This document shows positions 9,201 through 21,200 of a stretch of 64,000 bases of DNA, piece by piece. Under the pieces are notes generated by a model. The model was not told the origin of the DNA, did not search any database, and was given only the letters and a program-made list of their open reading frames with translations. The stretch covers positions 10,491,307 to 10,555,306 of the forward strand of contig NC_057920.1 of the NCBI RefSeq assembly GCF_018873765.1, read 5' to 3'. Source of the DNA: Telopea speciosissima. Taxonomy: Eukaryota > Streptophyta > Magnoliopsida > Proteales > Proteaceae. Both the position numbers and the translations under genes were made by a program. Position 1 is the first letter of the stretch, and every line of letters begins with the position of its first letter.

Positions 9201-12200
9201 CGAACGTTTCAGGTGAATGAAACTGCTGTGGTGCATTGTGGTTTCTACAGTGAAAATGGAGGATTTAAGGTTTCTGTTGAGGACAAAAATTACATGCAAA
9301 CTTGCAAAGTTGTTATCTCTACTTGCACATTCGGTGGTGGAGATGATCTTTATCAACCTATAAATATGACCGAAGAATCTCTTAGAAAGGTTATCTTTTA
9401 CCACTTGCACAACTCTTCCTATTTCTGGTTATATTGTTGCTCTTAAATGTAATTAAATACCCAGTTCTGGTTGTGGTGCAGGTCTGCTATGTTGCATTTT
9501 GGGATGATATTACTGTCAAAACCCAGGAAGCAGGGGGAAGGAAAATTGATGAGAACCATATGATTGGTAAATGGCGCATCGTGGTTGTTAATGATCTTCC
9601 TTTTTCAGATCAACGGTTGAATGGTAAAATCCCCAAGGTAGCAAAGGTTACATATTGTTTCACAACTGCTGCTGGATTTTTATAATTTTATGCAGTTTTT
9701 AAAATTATTTTTTGTCTGCTCACTTAAATATGAAATTTGTGTGAAATTTGGAATTAAGAACATCTAAAAAGGAAATACGAAAGCCATGCATATTTTCCAT
9801 GGACAGCTTCAAATATGTAGGTTCCATGGCTTTATAATTGGCGGAAAAGCCTGAATGAACCATCCGTGCACTAAGGCAAACAGATGATTTTGATTTTTGA
9901 TTGTTAAAGAATGTTTTTATAAATAAGAAAAGAGAAGGATACACATTCTGTATTCCACAGGAAAAAATGTGAAACAGAACTATGCAAGGATAAAACAAAG
10001 ATTTACAGATTTCTCTGCTAAGAACCTTCAGAAGTCAAACAAAGAGTACCACACAAAAACTTTCCGATTAAGCCACCTTTTTAACCGACTCCGAAACTCT
10101 AAAAGACTTTCCTTTAGAAACTTCAAACAAAACTTATAGGGATGCTTTCATCATTTCCAATAAATGTCTACGATCAATCCTCCAGAGGACACAACCAAAA
10201 CTGAGATAAAACTTCCTTTTTATTTTTTGATAGGTAGAACTTCCTAATTTTCCAATTTCTAAGGCTTTGTTTATTTTTGACAAGCTGTTAGGGAAGCATT
10301 TATTACCAAGTGATAGGAGAATACGTATATTTTGTAGGAGGGTAAGCATTTTATTCATTCCTAAGCCAAAGAATGAACCTTATGGATTTGAGGGAGAATA
10401 AATGTCAAAGAAAGAAGAAACTGAGGGAGTGATGTAGATCAAAGCATGAAGGAAAGGTTAACCGAAAAAAAACAAACTGTTCGTGAAATTACTGTCTACG
10501 AGTTACTGGTCACGGGAACAGTATCCGAGTACTGTTCGCGTGGTACTGTTCACATGAACAGTGATATGGGCCCCTGGACAGCTGGTTTAGAGGAGTTGAT
10601 GTTAGGTGTTATTTTTTTATTTAGTTTCCTATTTATGTTTGAGTTGTAATTCTAATTGGGAATCCTAGTATTGTTGGGACTCCTAGTTAGATTCTAGTTT
10701 CTATTTTCGTTTAGGCGATTAGGCTATATATATGTAATCAGTTCTTAGGAGCAGGGGAGATTTTGAGTTAATAAAATTAGAGTTACTTCTCTATGGCAAG
10801 TGATTATCCTGTGAGAGGATTGGCTGTGAGCTCTAGGGTGAGAGGCCTAGGGTGAGAGACCCACTTCCTTATTTCCCCTTCCATCATTCTAATTGATCTC
10901 CCCTTTCATCCTTTAATATGTGAATTGAATCGACGACAAGTTGGTGCATTACTGCTGGTTATTCTTTTCCATTAATCATCTACTATTGCTGCTATTGAAG
11001 ATCTACACCAGTTGCTGGAATTCAGAACAGGGGCCAATCCCATCATCGATTTGAGAGAAAATTGGGGTTTCCAAAACCTTAAAAGTTGTTCAATCTGTTT
11101 TCTCTCTATTCTGATCATGTCTTCTAATTGGGGATTCATTCTATTTTCAAGAAGTGTGTTCAACCCATTTGTTACTTCAGCAGGTTATTGTTCCCTCATT
11201 TGACTTCTCATTGTTGTCTTTGGTTATCTATCTGAGTTCTCATCATTCTCTTCCAACCAATTTGAGATCCCATGGTTCTCTTTCTTTTATTGGAGGCTTT
11301 TTAATTTCTATTTGATCCTGCCTGGGACTAGGCTCTAGGTCTATTCTGGTTCTAGTCCTACATTAGGAAGAAATTAGGAAGAAAGAAGGATCGTAGAGGC
11401 TATCTTAAATTATAGAAACAGAGAACATAGTTGTCAAGGCGTTGCCTAGGCGGCGCCTTGGCACCTTGTTGGTGTTGCCTTGGTTTTTTCCCCCCTCCAA
11501 TACCTAGGATCACCTAGACGCCATGACAACTATGGTAGAAAACATAGATGCTTAGTCCAAAGAGAAATATTGCTTCTTCGGGTGAGATGTGGGTTGGGTG
11601 TGAATCTTGAGAGGTTCGAGAAGGGGCTTGCATCTTGGAGGAAAGACACTGTCAAAGAGAGACTTGCCTCTGATTTCATGCTTTTTCGGCCTTGACTATG
11701 AGTGTGGCTCAGAAGTTGGAGAAGAAAAGAAGATGCAACCTGATTCTATCTGGAATGATTCGACAAAGTTTTATGTTTCACATGCTGGCAGGACGCATGA
11801 GGAAATGTTTGTCAGTCTCAAACTTGTGAAGGCCATGGCGTTAGGTCCCATTAGCTGATGAACTAATATCTGCCTGGAAATAGCTTTGGTGCTTTGAATC
11901 AAGAAAATCTTTGGATTAAGGTTATGTTCTCAAAGTTTGGTCATGCCAATGCTTGGGATTGGTGCAGATTGATTGATGGATTTGCAAGTGATAGGCATAA
12001 GAGAGAGAAGAGAGATTGCAGGGATGGGAGAGAAGGGAGATAACCCAATTCATTGGGGGGGTGGGGGAAGAGGAAAGAGGAGTGGAACAACAATCTCAAC
12101 TCAATAACTAAATGAATTCTAGTAATTTCATTCAATCAAATTGTGGGGGGAGGCTATTAGGCTTTTACATTGCTTTATAATTCTGAAAACAGAAATAAAA

Positions 12201-15200
12201 AGGAATTAAAAAGGACTCCTAAACCTACCCATTGATTGGATGGGGTGGCATTCTTAAATTGACTCAATCAATAAAGAAACTAACCGAAATAGATAAGGAT
12301 ACCTCCTCTTGCGTGGGTTAAGCTTGAGTTCCCTCATTAATTAGGAAACTGAAATAGATTAGAAAACTTAAGTCTAAATCAGATCTGGATGTAAATATTA
12401 TTTTCCCAGCCTGTCTAAACAACAGAACAGAATTAAAATGTAGTAATTAAACTCCTAAAAACTAGCCCACAATTGCTGGAGATAAGATTTCGGAAAATAT
12501 GGAAATTCTGGAGCCGCAAGGTGTTGAAGAAGCTTCCCAACTGGGCCCCACAATTTGGATAAAGTTGGGTGAACTAGATTTTGAACTACAGGTCAGGTTT
12601 GGACAAAAAACTGACCCAAACCAAAACCGCAAGGACTGCTTTGATCATGATCCTGCATTAATTTCTTCTGTTTCAATAAAAATTGTCCTCTAGTTCTGTA
12701 GAATGGGATTATCATCACCACTTGATCGACATCCACAATCAGCCGCCTTGGTTCGAGGATCTAATGCTTCTCTCGAATAACACAGACGAAATCAGTGACT
12801 CAGAATTTTGACGTTGAAGATCTGTTTTGGAAGGACAAAAGCCACACATTCAATCTCTATAGGGATGATCTCGATTTGCTCCTTTTCGACATAATATTCC
12901 CTAGGAGGCTCTTTATCTGCAATCGGATCTTTGATCAGTTCATCTTTGATTCTGATCATGGACTCTTCTTGAGGACCTTCTGTTTCAGGACATTCCTCGA
13001 TCAACTCATCTCATGGCTCTTCCACTCATTGCTCAATGAGTAAGATCAATTTGTTGAGGGAAGTTTCCATATATGATAAGATGTGAGTAGCAATTGGATC
13101 TTGAATAACTTAAATTGTTTCTAAGTCTATTCAAGATTCGCTTCAACCTTTCACAATTTCTCTTGCATGACTTGAAGTTGTTGGCAAACAGCAATCAAGA
13201 GGTGGGGTTCTAAATAACCTAGGGCTTAAAAATTCAGAAACCTTTTGAAAAACCAGAATCTCAGTGAAGGAAAAGAAACCAGATTTTAGGAGAAATTTAA
13301 TGTCAGGAAATCAAAGATTCTGATATGTATTTGATTAGAAAGAAGATAAGAAGACAAGAAAGGGTTATATTTGACCTTGGAATCACCACCAAGCAACATG
13401 CTGAATCATTGTAGTAGGGGTTGGAAAGTGAATCACCATAGAACCAAAGGCAACAAGCCAAATTCATTCATCAAATTTGTGAACAAGGCTGTAGCCTCTT
13501 ACAAACTAATATAGAAGAGTAAAAAATAGAGTCAAACTCAAAAAAGGAAAGGCCTAAACCAATTTTAAACTGATAAGGTAACTTAAATTAACTGGGAAAT
13601 TGAAATACAAAAGGAAAGAGACTGAAGTAAGGCTGGACTCTTAGAGACCTATACCTAATAACAAATAAATAAAGAGATAATATTCTCACTAGACTAACTG
13701 ATAAAGTAAACCCCTGATTAAGAATTAAGTCCCCTATTATTGGTCTATAAAAGAGGCCTACTACATCAATTAACCCAAAAATAAAAACCGACTCTGAGAG
13801 AGAGAGAGAGATTCTGTACCTTATATTTAAAGTAACAAGTGAGAGGGTGAAAATAGAATAGAACTTCAAAATGGAGGTTTTTTTTTTTGTGATGGGGAAT
13901 GAAATGAATAAACTTGGTAACGTGAGGGTTCTAGTGTAAATAGGATAAATGTTGTCTTTAATATAATAATAATAAGAAGTCCTTATGATGGAAGTGGTAG
14001 AACCAGCAATAACCCTCCGACTTAGGTTGAAAAAATCTCCGTCAATCCAACACCAATTGACTCGAGATTTCAGGCCAACGATGATAATCCCCAACTCTAT
14101 GAAACCCAGCAACAAATCATTCAATTAAACAATCTGGAAAATAAAAAAAAAGAGATTGATTCTAAAGTTCAGGATTCTAGTTCGAAGGCAGTAGGAGTCC
14201 CGGCCAGAGGAGGTCCTCCAAGACGTTTGTTCACTCCTCAACCCAGGAGGGGGATTTCAATCCACTCAAGAAGGTAGGGAGGAGTCGAGGAGCGAAGCTA
14301 ATTATTATGTCTTTGAAGGTGGCTAAGGAAATGACTTACTTTTTTCTTTAATTGAGAGGGAAGGCCTAAAATGACCATAAGAGAAGTGGTGAGGAAGGAG
14401 ATGCATAGTCTAGGTCTTGTTCCAAGTATGACTTCGGATAGAGCTTATTGGAGGGCAAAGATCCATGTATCAGACCCCATTTAGCTAAGACTCTTCTGAC
14501 GTGCTGGGCTGTACCTCTTTCCTCCTACTATCTTTCATCTTTCATCTCCCATTTTCCATCTTTCATTTTGCATTTTGCATTTTTTTCCTCTCCTACTATC
14601 CTGTTCGCTATCCGAGTGAAACACTCTATCAATGACAGCTAATACTAAAAAAATAGGGACAATTTCTTAGATCTACTAGATAAGAATGGAAATTACAAGA
14701 TAAGTAGGTTTCGAATTTGTTTTACATCCACTACTTTCCATTTTGAAAAGATTTACTCAATCCTCAAAGTTGGTTAATAGTCATGCCATGTAAGAATAAA
14801 ATAAAAGTAAACAACCAAAATTGCCCCAAAAATCTGTTTTAATTTTAAATCATGATGGGGAAAATAGGAGGGAAGGCTCTACCTGTTTTTTTTTTTTTTT
14901 AAATTGTTTCTCTCTCTTTTGTTTTTTTATATGACCGAGTTTCCTTCCACCAACTATGAATGAGATCCCATTCACCGCAGGGTGGGAGAGGGCGGGAATA
15001 GGTATTGGGAGGGTATTTTGGAACATATAAAAACCCTAGGAGGGGTTGGTGAACCCTAGGATGGTGGGTGAGCCATCCTCTTTAGGGGATAATAACCGCT
15101 TTGATTTCTACTCCTACAGTTAAGGTACACTTTCATCGGATTTCACAGTTTTTAAAACAGTTAAATTAGGTTGGGGCAATTTTTGAAGTTTTCTTTTATT

Positions 15201-18200
15201 TTATTCTAACGTGGCATGAGTACTAACCAACTTTGGGGATTAAGTATATCTTTTTAAAAAAGAAAGTAATGGATGTAAAACAAATTTGAAACCTGCTTAT
15301 TTTGTAATTTCCGTCCTTATCTAGTGGATCTAAGTAATTTCCCCCCCTCCAAAAAAAAAAAGAAGGATGATTTTTGAAGCAGCTGTTAAAGACTGAGACT
15401 CTCATGTGGAGCTAACACGGCTGGCTACAAGTATAACAAAATCAAGATGAGATGGGACGGATGGTCAGAGGCCGCAGCGGGTGTGAAGTTGATCACTACT
15501 GCTCGACTAGTTCGTAAGGTGCCAGTTAGTGGTATCTTTTCTTATGGCTGCCGAAGAACATGCAACTCCAAGTGAATAACCGAACCACGTCTACAAAATG
15601 CAAAGCGCTGGCAACAACAGAAAGGAAGGGGTCCATGTAGCTGCTGTGCCTGCCCACTGAGCCGCAAGCGTTACATTCACAAATAGAAGGGAGTCCTAAG
15701 CGATCATCAAAAAATGCCAGCTTGACTGCGTTTAGAAGTGTGGCACACACCTTTTTGTTTGTTTTGGAGCCGTTTTGGCGGGGCGTACTAAACCCACTAC
15801 GTACCACACCACCAGGCGGCTCGCCTGAATGCCTGGATGGGTGGGCGGAATGGATGCGCGAAAGGTGCCATGCCATGGAGTGGGGAATATCCTGACAATC
15901 ATGCAGACAACTAAATGCACCTCGAGGTGCTGCCGACGAACTGAGGGACCTAGTCAAGATTTTGTAATAGGAGCAAGAAGAGGGGGAATACCACAGTTTG
16001 GGCAGACAAACACGAATGTAGTTAGCTAGCTTCTCCTAATTCCCCAATAAACTGTATTATGAGGACGATGCAGGTGGAGATTTGGACCTGGATGGTCCTT
16101 TCCCAGGAACAGCGGCTTCTGGTTCCGTTTGTTCCAGGATTTCCGAAAAACACTGCACCTGCTTTCGTTCAACGGCGCCCTTCTTTTGCAGCTCCGTCTG
16201 GTAGAAAAAATGGAACTCGGATAGTTGTCTGATAAAGGAAGGCAGGAAAGGATATTCAACAAAGCAGGCGTGACTATCCCACCTAGCTCCCAAAGTGGGT
16301 TTCATTCGTAGGGCCAGCCCATGACATCTCACTTTGCTCAAAAGGATCCCTTCCGTTCATAGATCGGGATCCATCAGTGGCAGAGGCAGAGACAGAGACA
16401 AAAATGGCAAGAAGTATGGGCTGCGGGTACAGTTGATAAAAATTGAATGGAGTTTGGTAAAAAGTTTTTTTTTTTTCACAGTAGCCCAATAAATAAATCC
16501 TGCAATTCACAGCAAGCGAAGGTTTCTGGTGAGCGTTGGTTGATGACTTCGATCTCACAGCCGCCTTCCTTTTTCAGACTGAACCTTAGCAAAGGTAAGT
16601 CATACTTCTGATTATGAACACCCCTCAAAATCTCAGACCAAATAGCCTAGGGATAAAGGAGATCCAACAGTTTTCCTTTTGCTTATACCACTGCCCAAAA
16701 CAGGGAATCCAATAATTAATTCTTTAAAATTTGGTTGCTGCAGGAATATAAGAAAGAAAATAACAACAGAAAAGAGGGGGAAAGTGATGCCCGAGGTTCG
16801 AAAACCTTGTTTGGGCTCCCTATGCTCCCCCACCCCCACCCCCAACCCCACCCCCCTCAAAAAAAAAAAAAAAAAAAAAAAAGGAATAGAAGACTCAAAA
16901 TCAAGAGCATTAGCTGTAAAATAGTAAATAGAGTTAAAACCTTGAAATTCTCATCTTCATCTTGTCCCATTTATTCCACAGTTGGAGATTAGGCACATCC
17001 TTTCTTGCTTAAAGTAGTTACCTCCAATAGATTCCGTTTTTTTTGGATATTTTGAATGGGAAAATCCAAAGATGACCAAAGGTTTCAGTAGTGAGTGCAA
17101 CTTTCATCAGCTGCGTTGCAATGAATTTTTTCATGTACTTTGAAAATCTGTATCCAAGTTCTTTTCTTTGATGCGGGAATTCCCACTTTGGGGAGAACCA
17201 TGTTTCATCTCCAATTGCCCATGCAGCTTGGGTTCAAGTTCTTACATGCAAAGACAAGATCATGTTTACACTTAGGAGAAGTAATAACAATTGGCTTTTG
17301 GCCTATTCCTCCTCAATGATTTGAGAATAGCACTTTGAGCATGTCAAGTTTGTTTTCTGCTCATTTTGAACTAGTCTGACAGGAGAGATCAAGAATTATG
17401 AAGAAACAATATTGTCATAGGGTTGGAAGCATTGGGATCATAGCTGTGCTACCTAAGAAAGTTTTGTTAGAACAAGTAGCTCGGGGATATGATTTTGTAA
17501 TTTTTAAAGTGAAGTGATCTAAATATGGAAGATAATGTTGCCTTTGTTTCTCCTATTTTTGGCTAGTTTAGTATAGTGTTTTTAGTATTTAGTAAGTTTA
17601 GGCGGATACAAGGACTCTCCATTTTCAGCGTTGGACTTTGTTCCCAAGTCATAAGTGGTCCAAACCTTTATAAAGGGCTTGGAGATGTGGAAAGGAATGC
17701 AGACCAAAGGTGGTGATCTGCTATGGTGGACTTCACAGAGAGAACAGTAAAAGAATTAGAAGAAAGAAGGGGAAAGGGGAGGGGGAACTCATGCTCACAA
17801 ACACTCGCACAGAGCTTCACAAATAAACCTCGGTAATCAAATCTTCAAATCTGTGCTCTCCTACGATTACAATGAATAAATAGAAAACAGTCTTGCATAG
17901 GAGTAGAAACCTAACTAAAATAGAAATAACTCAAAAAGGAAACTACCAAATAGACCATAACTGAAGAAAGGAAACTAACTAAGAAGCTCCTACGTAATCT
18001 ACCCATGAAATAAAATAAACCAAACTGAATATTGCATCCTTAGTGAACTACCAGCCCTTGCCAGACCAGAAAACCGGTTTAGGACCAGTCCTTGGTTTGG
18101 GCTTCCAAAGTGGGTCATGTCGGTCCAGCCAGGCTAAGGCAACTGCATCAGAAAGCCTCTTGGATGAGTTTCCAATGTTTCGAGAAATAGAGAATTTCTT

Positions 18201-21200
18201 TGGTCCCTCATTGACTTTTTGTTGTTGCTCTATTGTTATGATAGAATTTTACTGCTAGTTTACTTGTTTCTATTAGAGCTTTGGTCTAGTTGTTGAAGCT
18301 AGTTATGATGAACTTTGGTCTGTTGTTTCACTACAGGGATTAGTTCTGGTATACGTCTTTTATAAAATCCTTTAAGTTTCATGATTTTTAGATGCTTGGT
18401 TGAATTTGATGAGATTATGGAGTCTGCTGGTTTCCCAGAAAATGAAATTACAATAGTCTGATACGTCTACATTGTACACTTACTTGGACTTATTAGATAG
18501 AGCTTACCTTGGTGGGCCAAAGCCTCTATAAGGGTATTTTCAAACCTTAAAACTTCTGTCCAAATGGATTTGGTTTCTTCACCAAAAAAAATGGATTTTG
18601 TTTGATCCAATTTCAACTTTGCCGATTTTTATTTGTCAGTGAGTGCTATGCCTGGGATTCTGAAGTCAGAACTACTTAATTTTCAGTATCTAATAAATTT
18701 ATGATCGGTTTTGTTTGTCTCCATGTCTTCAGTTGCAGATTTAAGCTTTTGGGTCTGTTTGACCGAAGCTTACTCTTTTATGTATCTTCTGGTTTGTTGA
18801 ATACTAGATGTTATTGTCCATATGTACTTAACAATACTAGAAGCTATATTGAGTTGTTATTGCCTAGGGTTATGGTTATTTGATCTAATACTACACCACT
18901 TTTCTTTTGTGAAATATATTTTCATGTATACATCTGATCGGCTTCCCAAAGACAAGATATTTTCTTTTTTTGTATCTTATCAAAATCAAACTATGAGAAA
19001 TTCCACTGTAGAGAAAAGAAGCCTGCTCATTTTTAATATCTACAGAGGTCATACTTACGAATATTCTCTTTTGGCATGTAGTTGAATGTGAACTTTGCAG
19101 AATTTCCAGGATTTTCTAATCAGCCAGTCTACTTTTTTTAACCTTTTTCAGAGTTGTGATTTACTTCCCAATTCAAATTCCACCTGACCACGAGAGGTTT
19201 CTCTTTTCCTTAGCAGATGTTGAGCCATCGACTATTCCCTCAAGCAAGGTATTCAATTTGGGTAGACTCTAAATCCCAGTTTCGGAGGGATCCGTTAGGG
19301 GTGCTGGAAGCACTTCTTTGGCGTACAAATTCTACGCTTGCAATTTCTGAGCATGGAGCTCGTAGTAGTGTTTATGATGAGGCAAAGGCTGTGGTTAAGA
19401 AACACAAAGCGAGCCCAGAAGAAGTTGAGGTGCAGTTGAGCCAGTATCGCCGTGATGGTTTCCCTGATGACAAGAGGTACAATGGCAAGAAAGGTATGCT
19501 TCTAACTACTGCCTCTTGTTATTCCAATACTTTGATTCAAGAGAAAAACTCTTAATTTAGCAATATGGAAAATATTTTCATGCTATATAATTGAGCAAAA
19601 ATTTTATGTTGATCATGTAGACAATCCATATTATTCATCCTCTCCTCCTTTCCTATGTATCATGTTATTTCCTCTTTTCTCATTATTGTCCACCAACAAT
19701 GCTGTTGTTCAGTAACTGCGTTCCATCATGCTTGCAGTTTTTTCTTGCTGAAAGTGATGGCATGATTGGCATCCATAGACTGGTTGTTGTCTGCAATGGT
19801 GTTTTTTCCTCCATTTTTTTTGGGGGGGGGGATATCTTGGGAAAAACAGGGATTTGTAGTGTGAGAGGAACATGAAAATGGTAATCCCTCACCGCAGCAG
19901 TTCTGGAACAAATATACAAGAAAAAATAACAACGGGGCTTTTTGCTATGTAACACTAGGGAGTACAATGACATCCCTACAGAGGACAAGAATTTTTACTC
20001 TCTTCTTAGAACCCCTATACCCTATACATGAAAAGCAAGACCACCCAAGCAGAAAGTCCTCTTGCGTATGGACACCTACACCACAAAATTACATTTCTAA
20101 TTTCCTCCAATGAAAGGAAGACCCAGGACAGTCGTCAAAGAGAGTTTTTACTTGCTGAGTATGTTGGGACTCAATTTTGGTTAGATTCCAGAAAGCTGTC
20201 TGTTACTTACCTGATAAAATTCCCTGTAAACAGGGAGATGTTTTGATGTAGAATAAACATCGAATTGGGTTTATTTTAGTGAAAACAAGCCATGGGTTGG
20301 GTTATATATGTGTTGGGCTTTTGGTCCAATGGGCCACTATAATTGGCCTAAATTTGGGGTAGGAGGTAGAAACACGGGATTTACTTTATTAGGTTAGTTT
20401 AAGTTGTTTTATTTAAGTTAAAGACCTTTACCTAGTGTAGAGGGTTTCCTTTTAAGTGTCCTTTTTGTTTTAAGTTTCCTATTCGCTATGTAAGTTGGGT
20501 TAGATAAGTCTCTTACTTAGCTAGGGAGTTTTTCTTTTTAAATAAACAGCTTGTACCCTATTTTGGCATCCAGCAATTTATGAATGAAGCTATGACTGTT
20601 GTCTTTTTGGTGCTGAGATAGTATGTTGCTGTGAGATTCAGTGAAAAGTGAGAAACTCAAGGATCAAAAAGATTCTGATCTAGGCCTGTTGGTGGGAAAT
20701 CAAAGGTCATACCCTTTCTCTATGCTCTGTTTTCCCTTCTTAAGTAAGCGTTATTTCATCTACTGCTATTGGTGATTGACTGATTGCTGAAGTTGATTTA
20801 ACTTGAGTTTGGAAGGGTTGATCATCAACTGTTGTTGCTGTTCATATACTGTTAACATTGGGGTTTAAATCACAGCAAAGGACTTTGGCAGCCCTGTTTT
20901 GGGGTTATATTTGTTGAAATTGATATTTGAGATATAAGGGAATCTGGCCAGCAGATTATTCTTATATCTTGGGGTGTTAAAGGGCCTTCTAGAAGGGTCC
21001 TTCGACCAGACCTTTGGGCTGATCTGATCCCTTATCTGCTGATACAAGAAATCACTTGTATTCTGGTTTACGGGTTTCAGATTTTCACTGTTGACTCAAA
21101 TCTGACCATTAGAACATTGCAGTATTTTGCGGATTGTTTATTTTAATAGTTTATGGTCATTGACCAGAATCTGATCTACATCAGAAATGGTTGACTTTGA

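Noticed and set aside
13588-14124. A 178-codon minus-strand open frame
   Set aside because: Composition is dominated by Ile, Leu, Ser, Tyr and Phe with no domain or conserved motif; it lies in transposon-rich intron 4, and a frame this long can arise by chance in AT-rich DNA.
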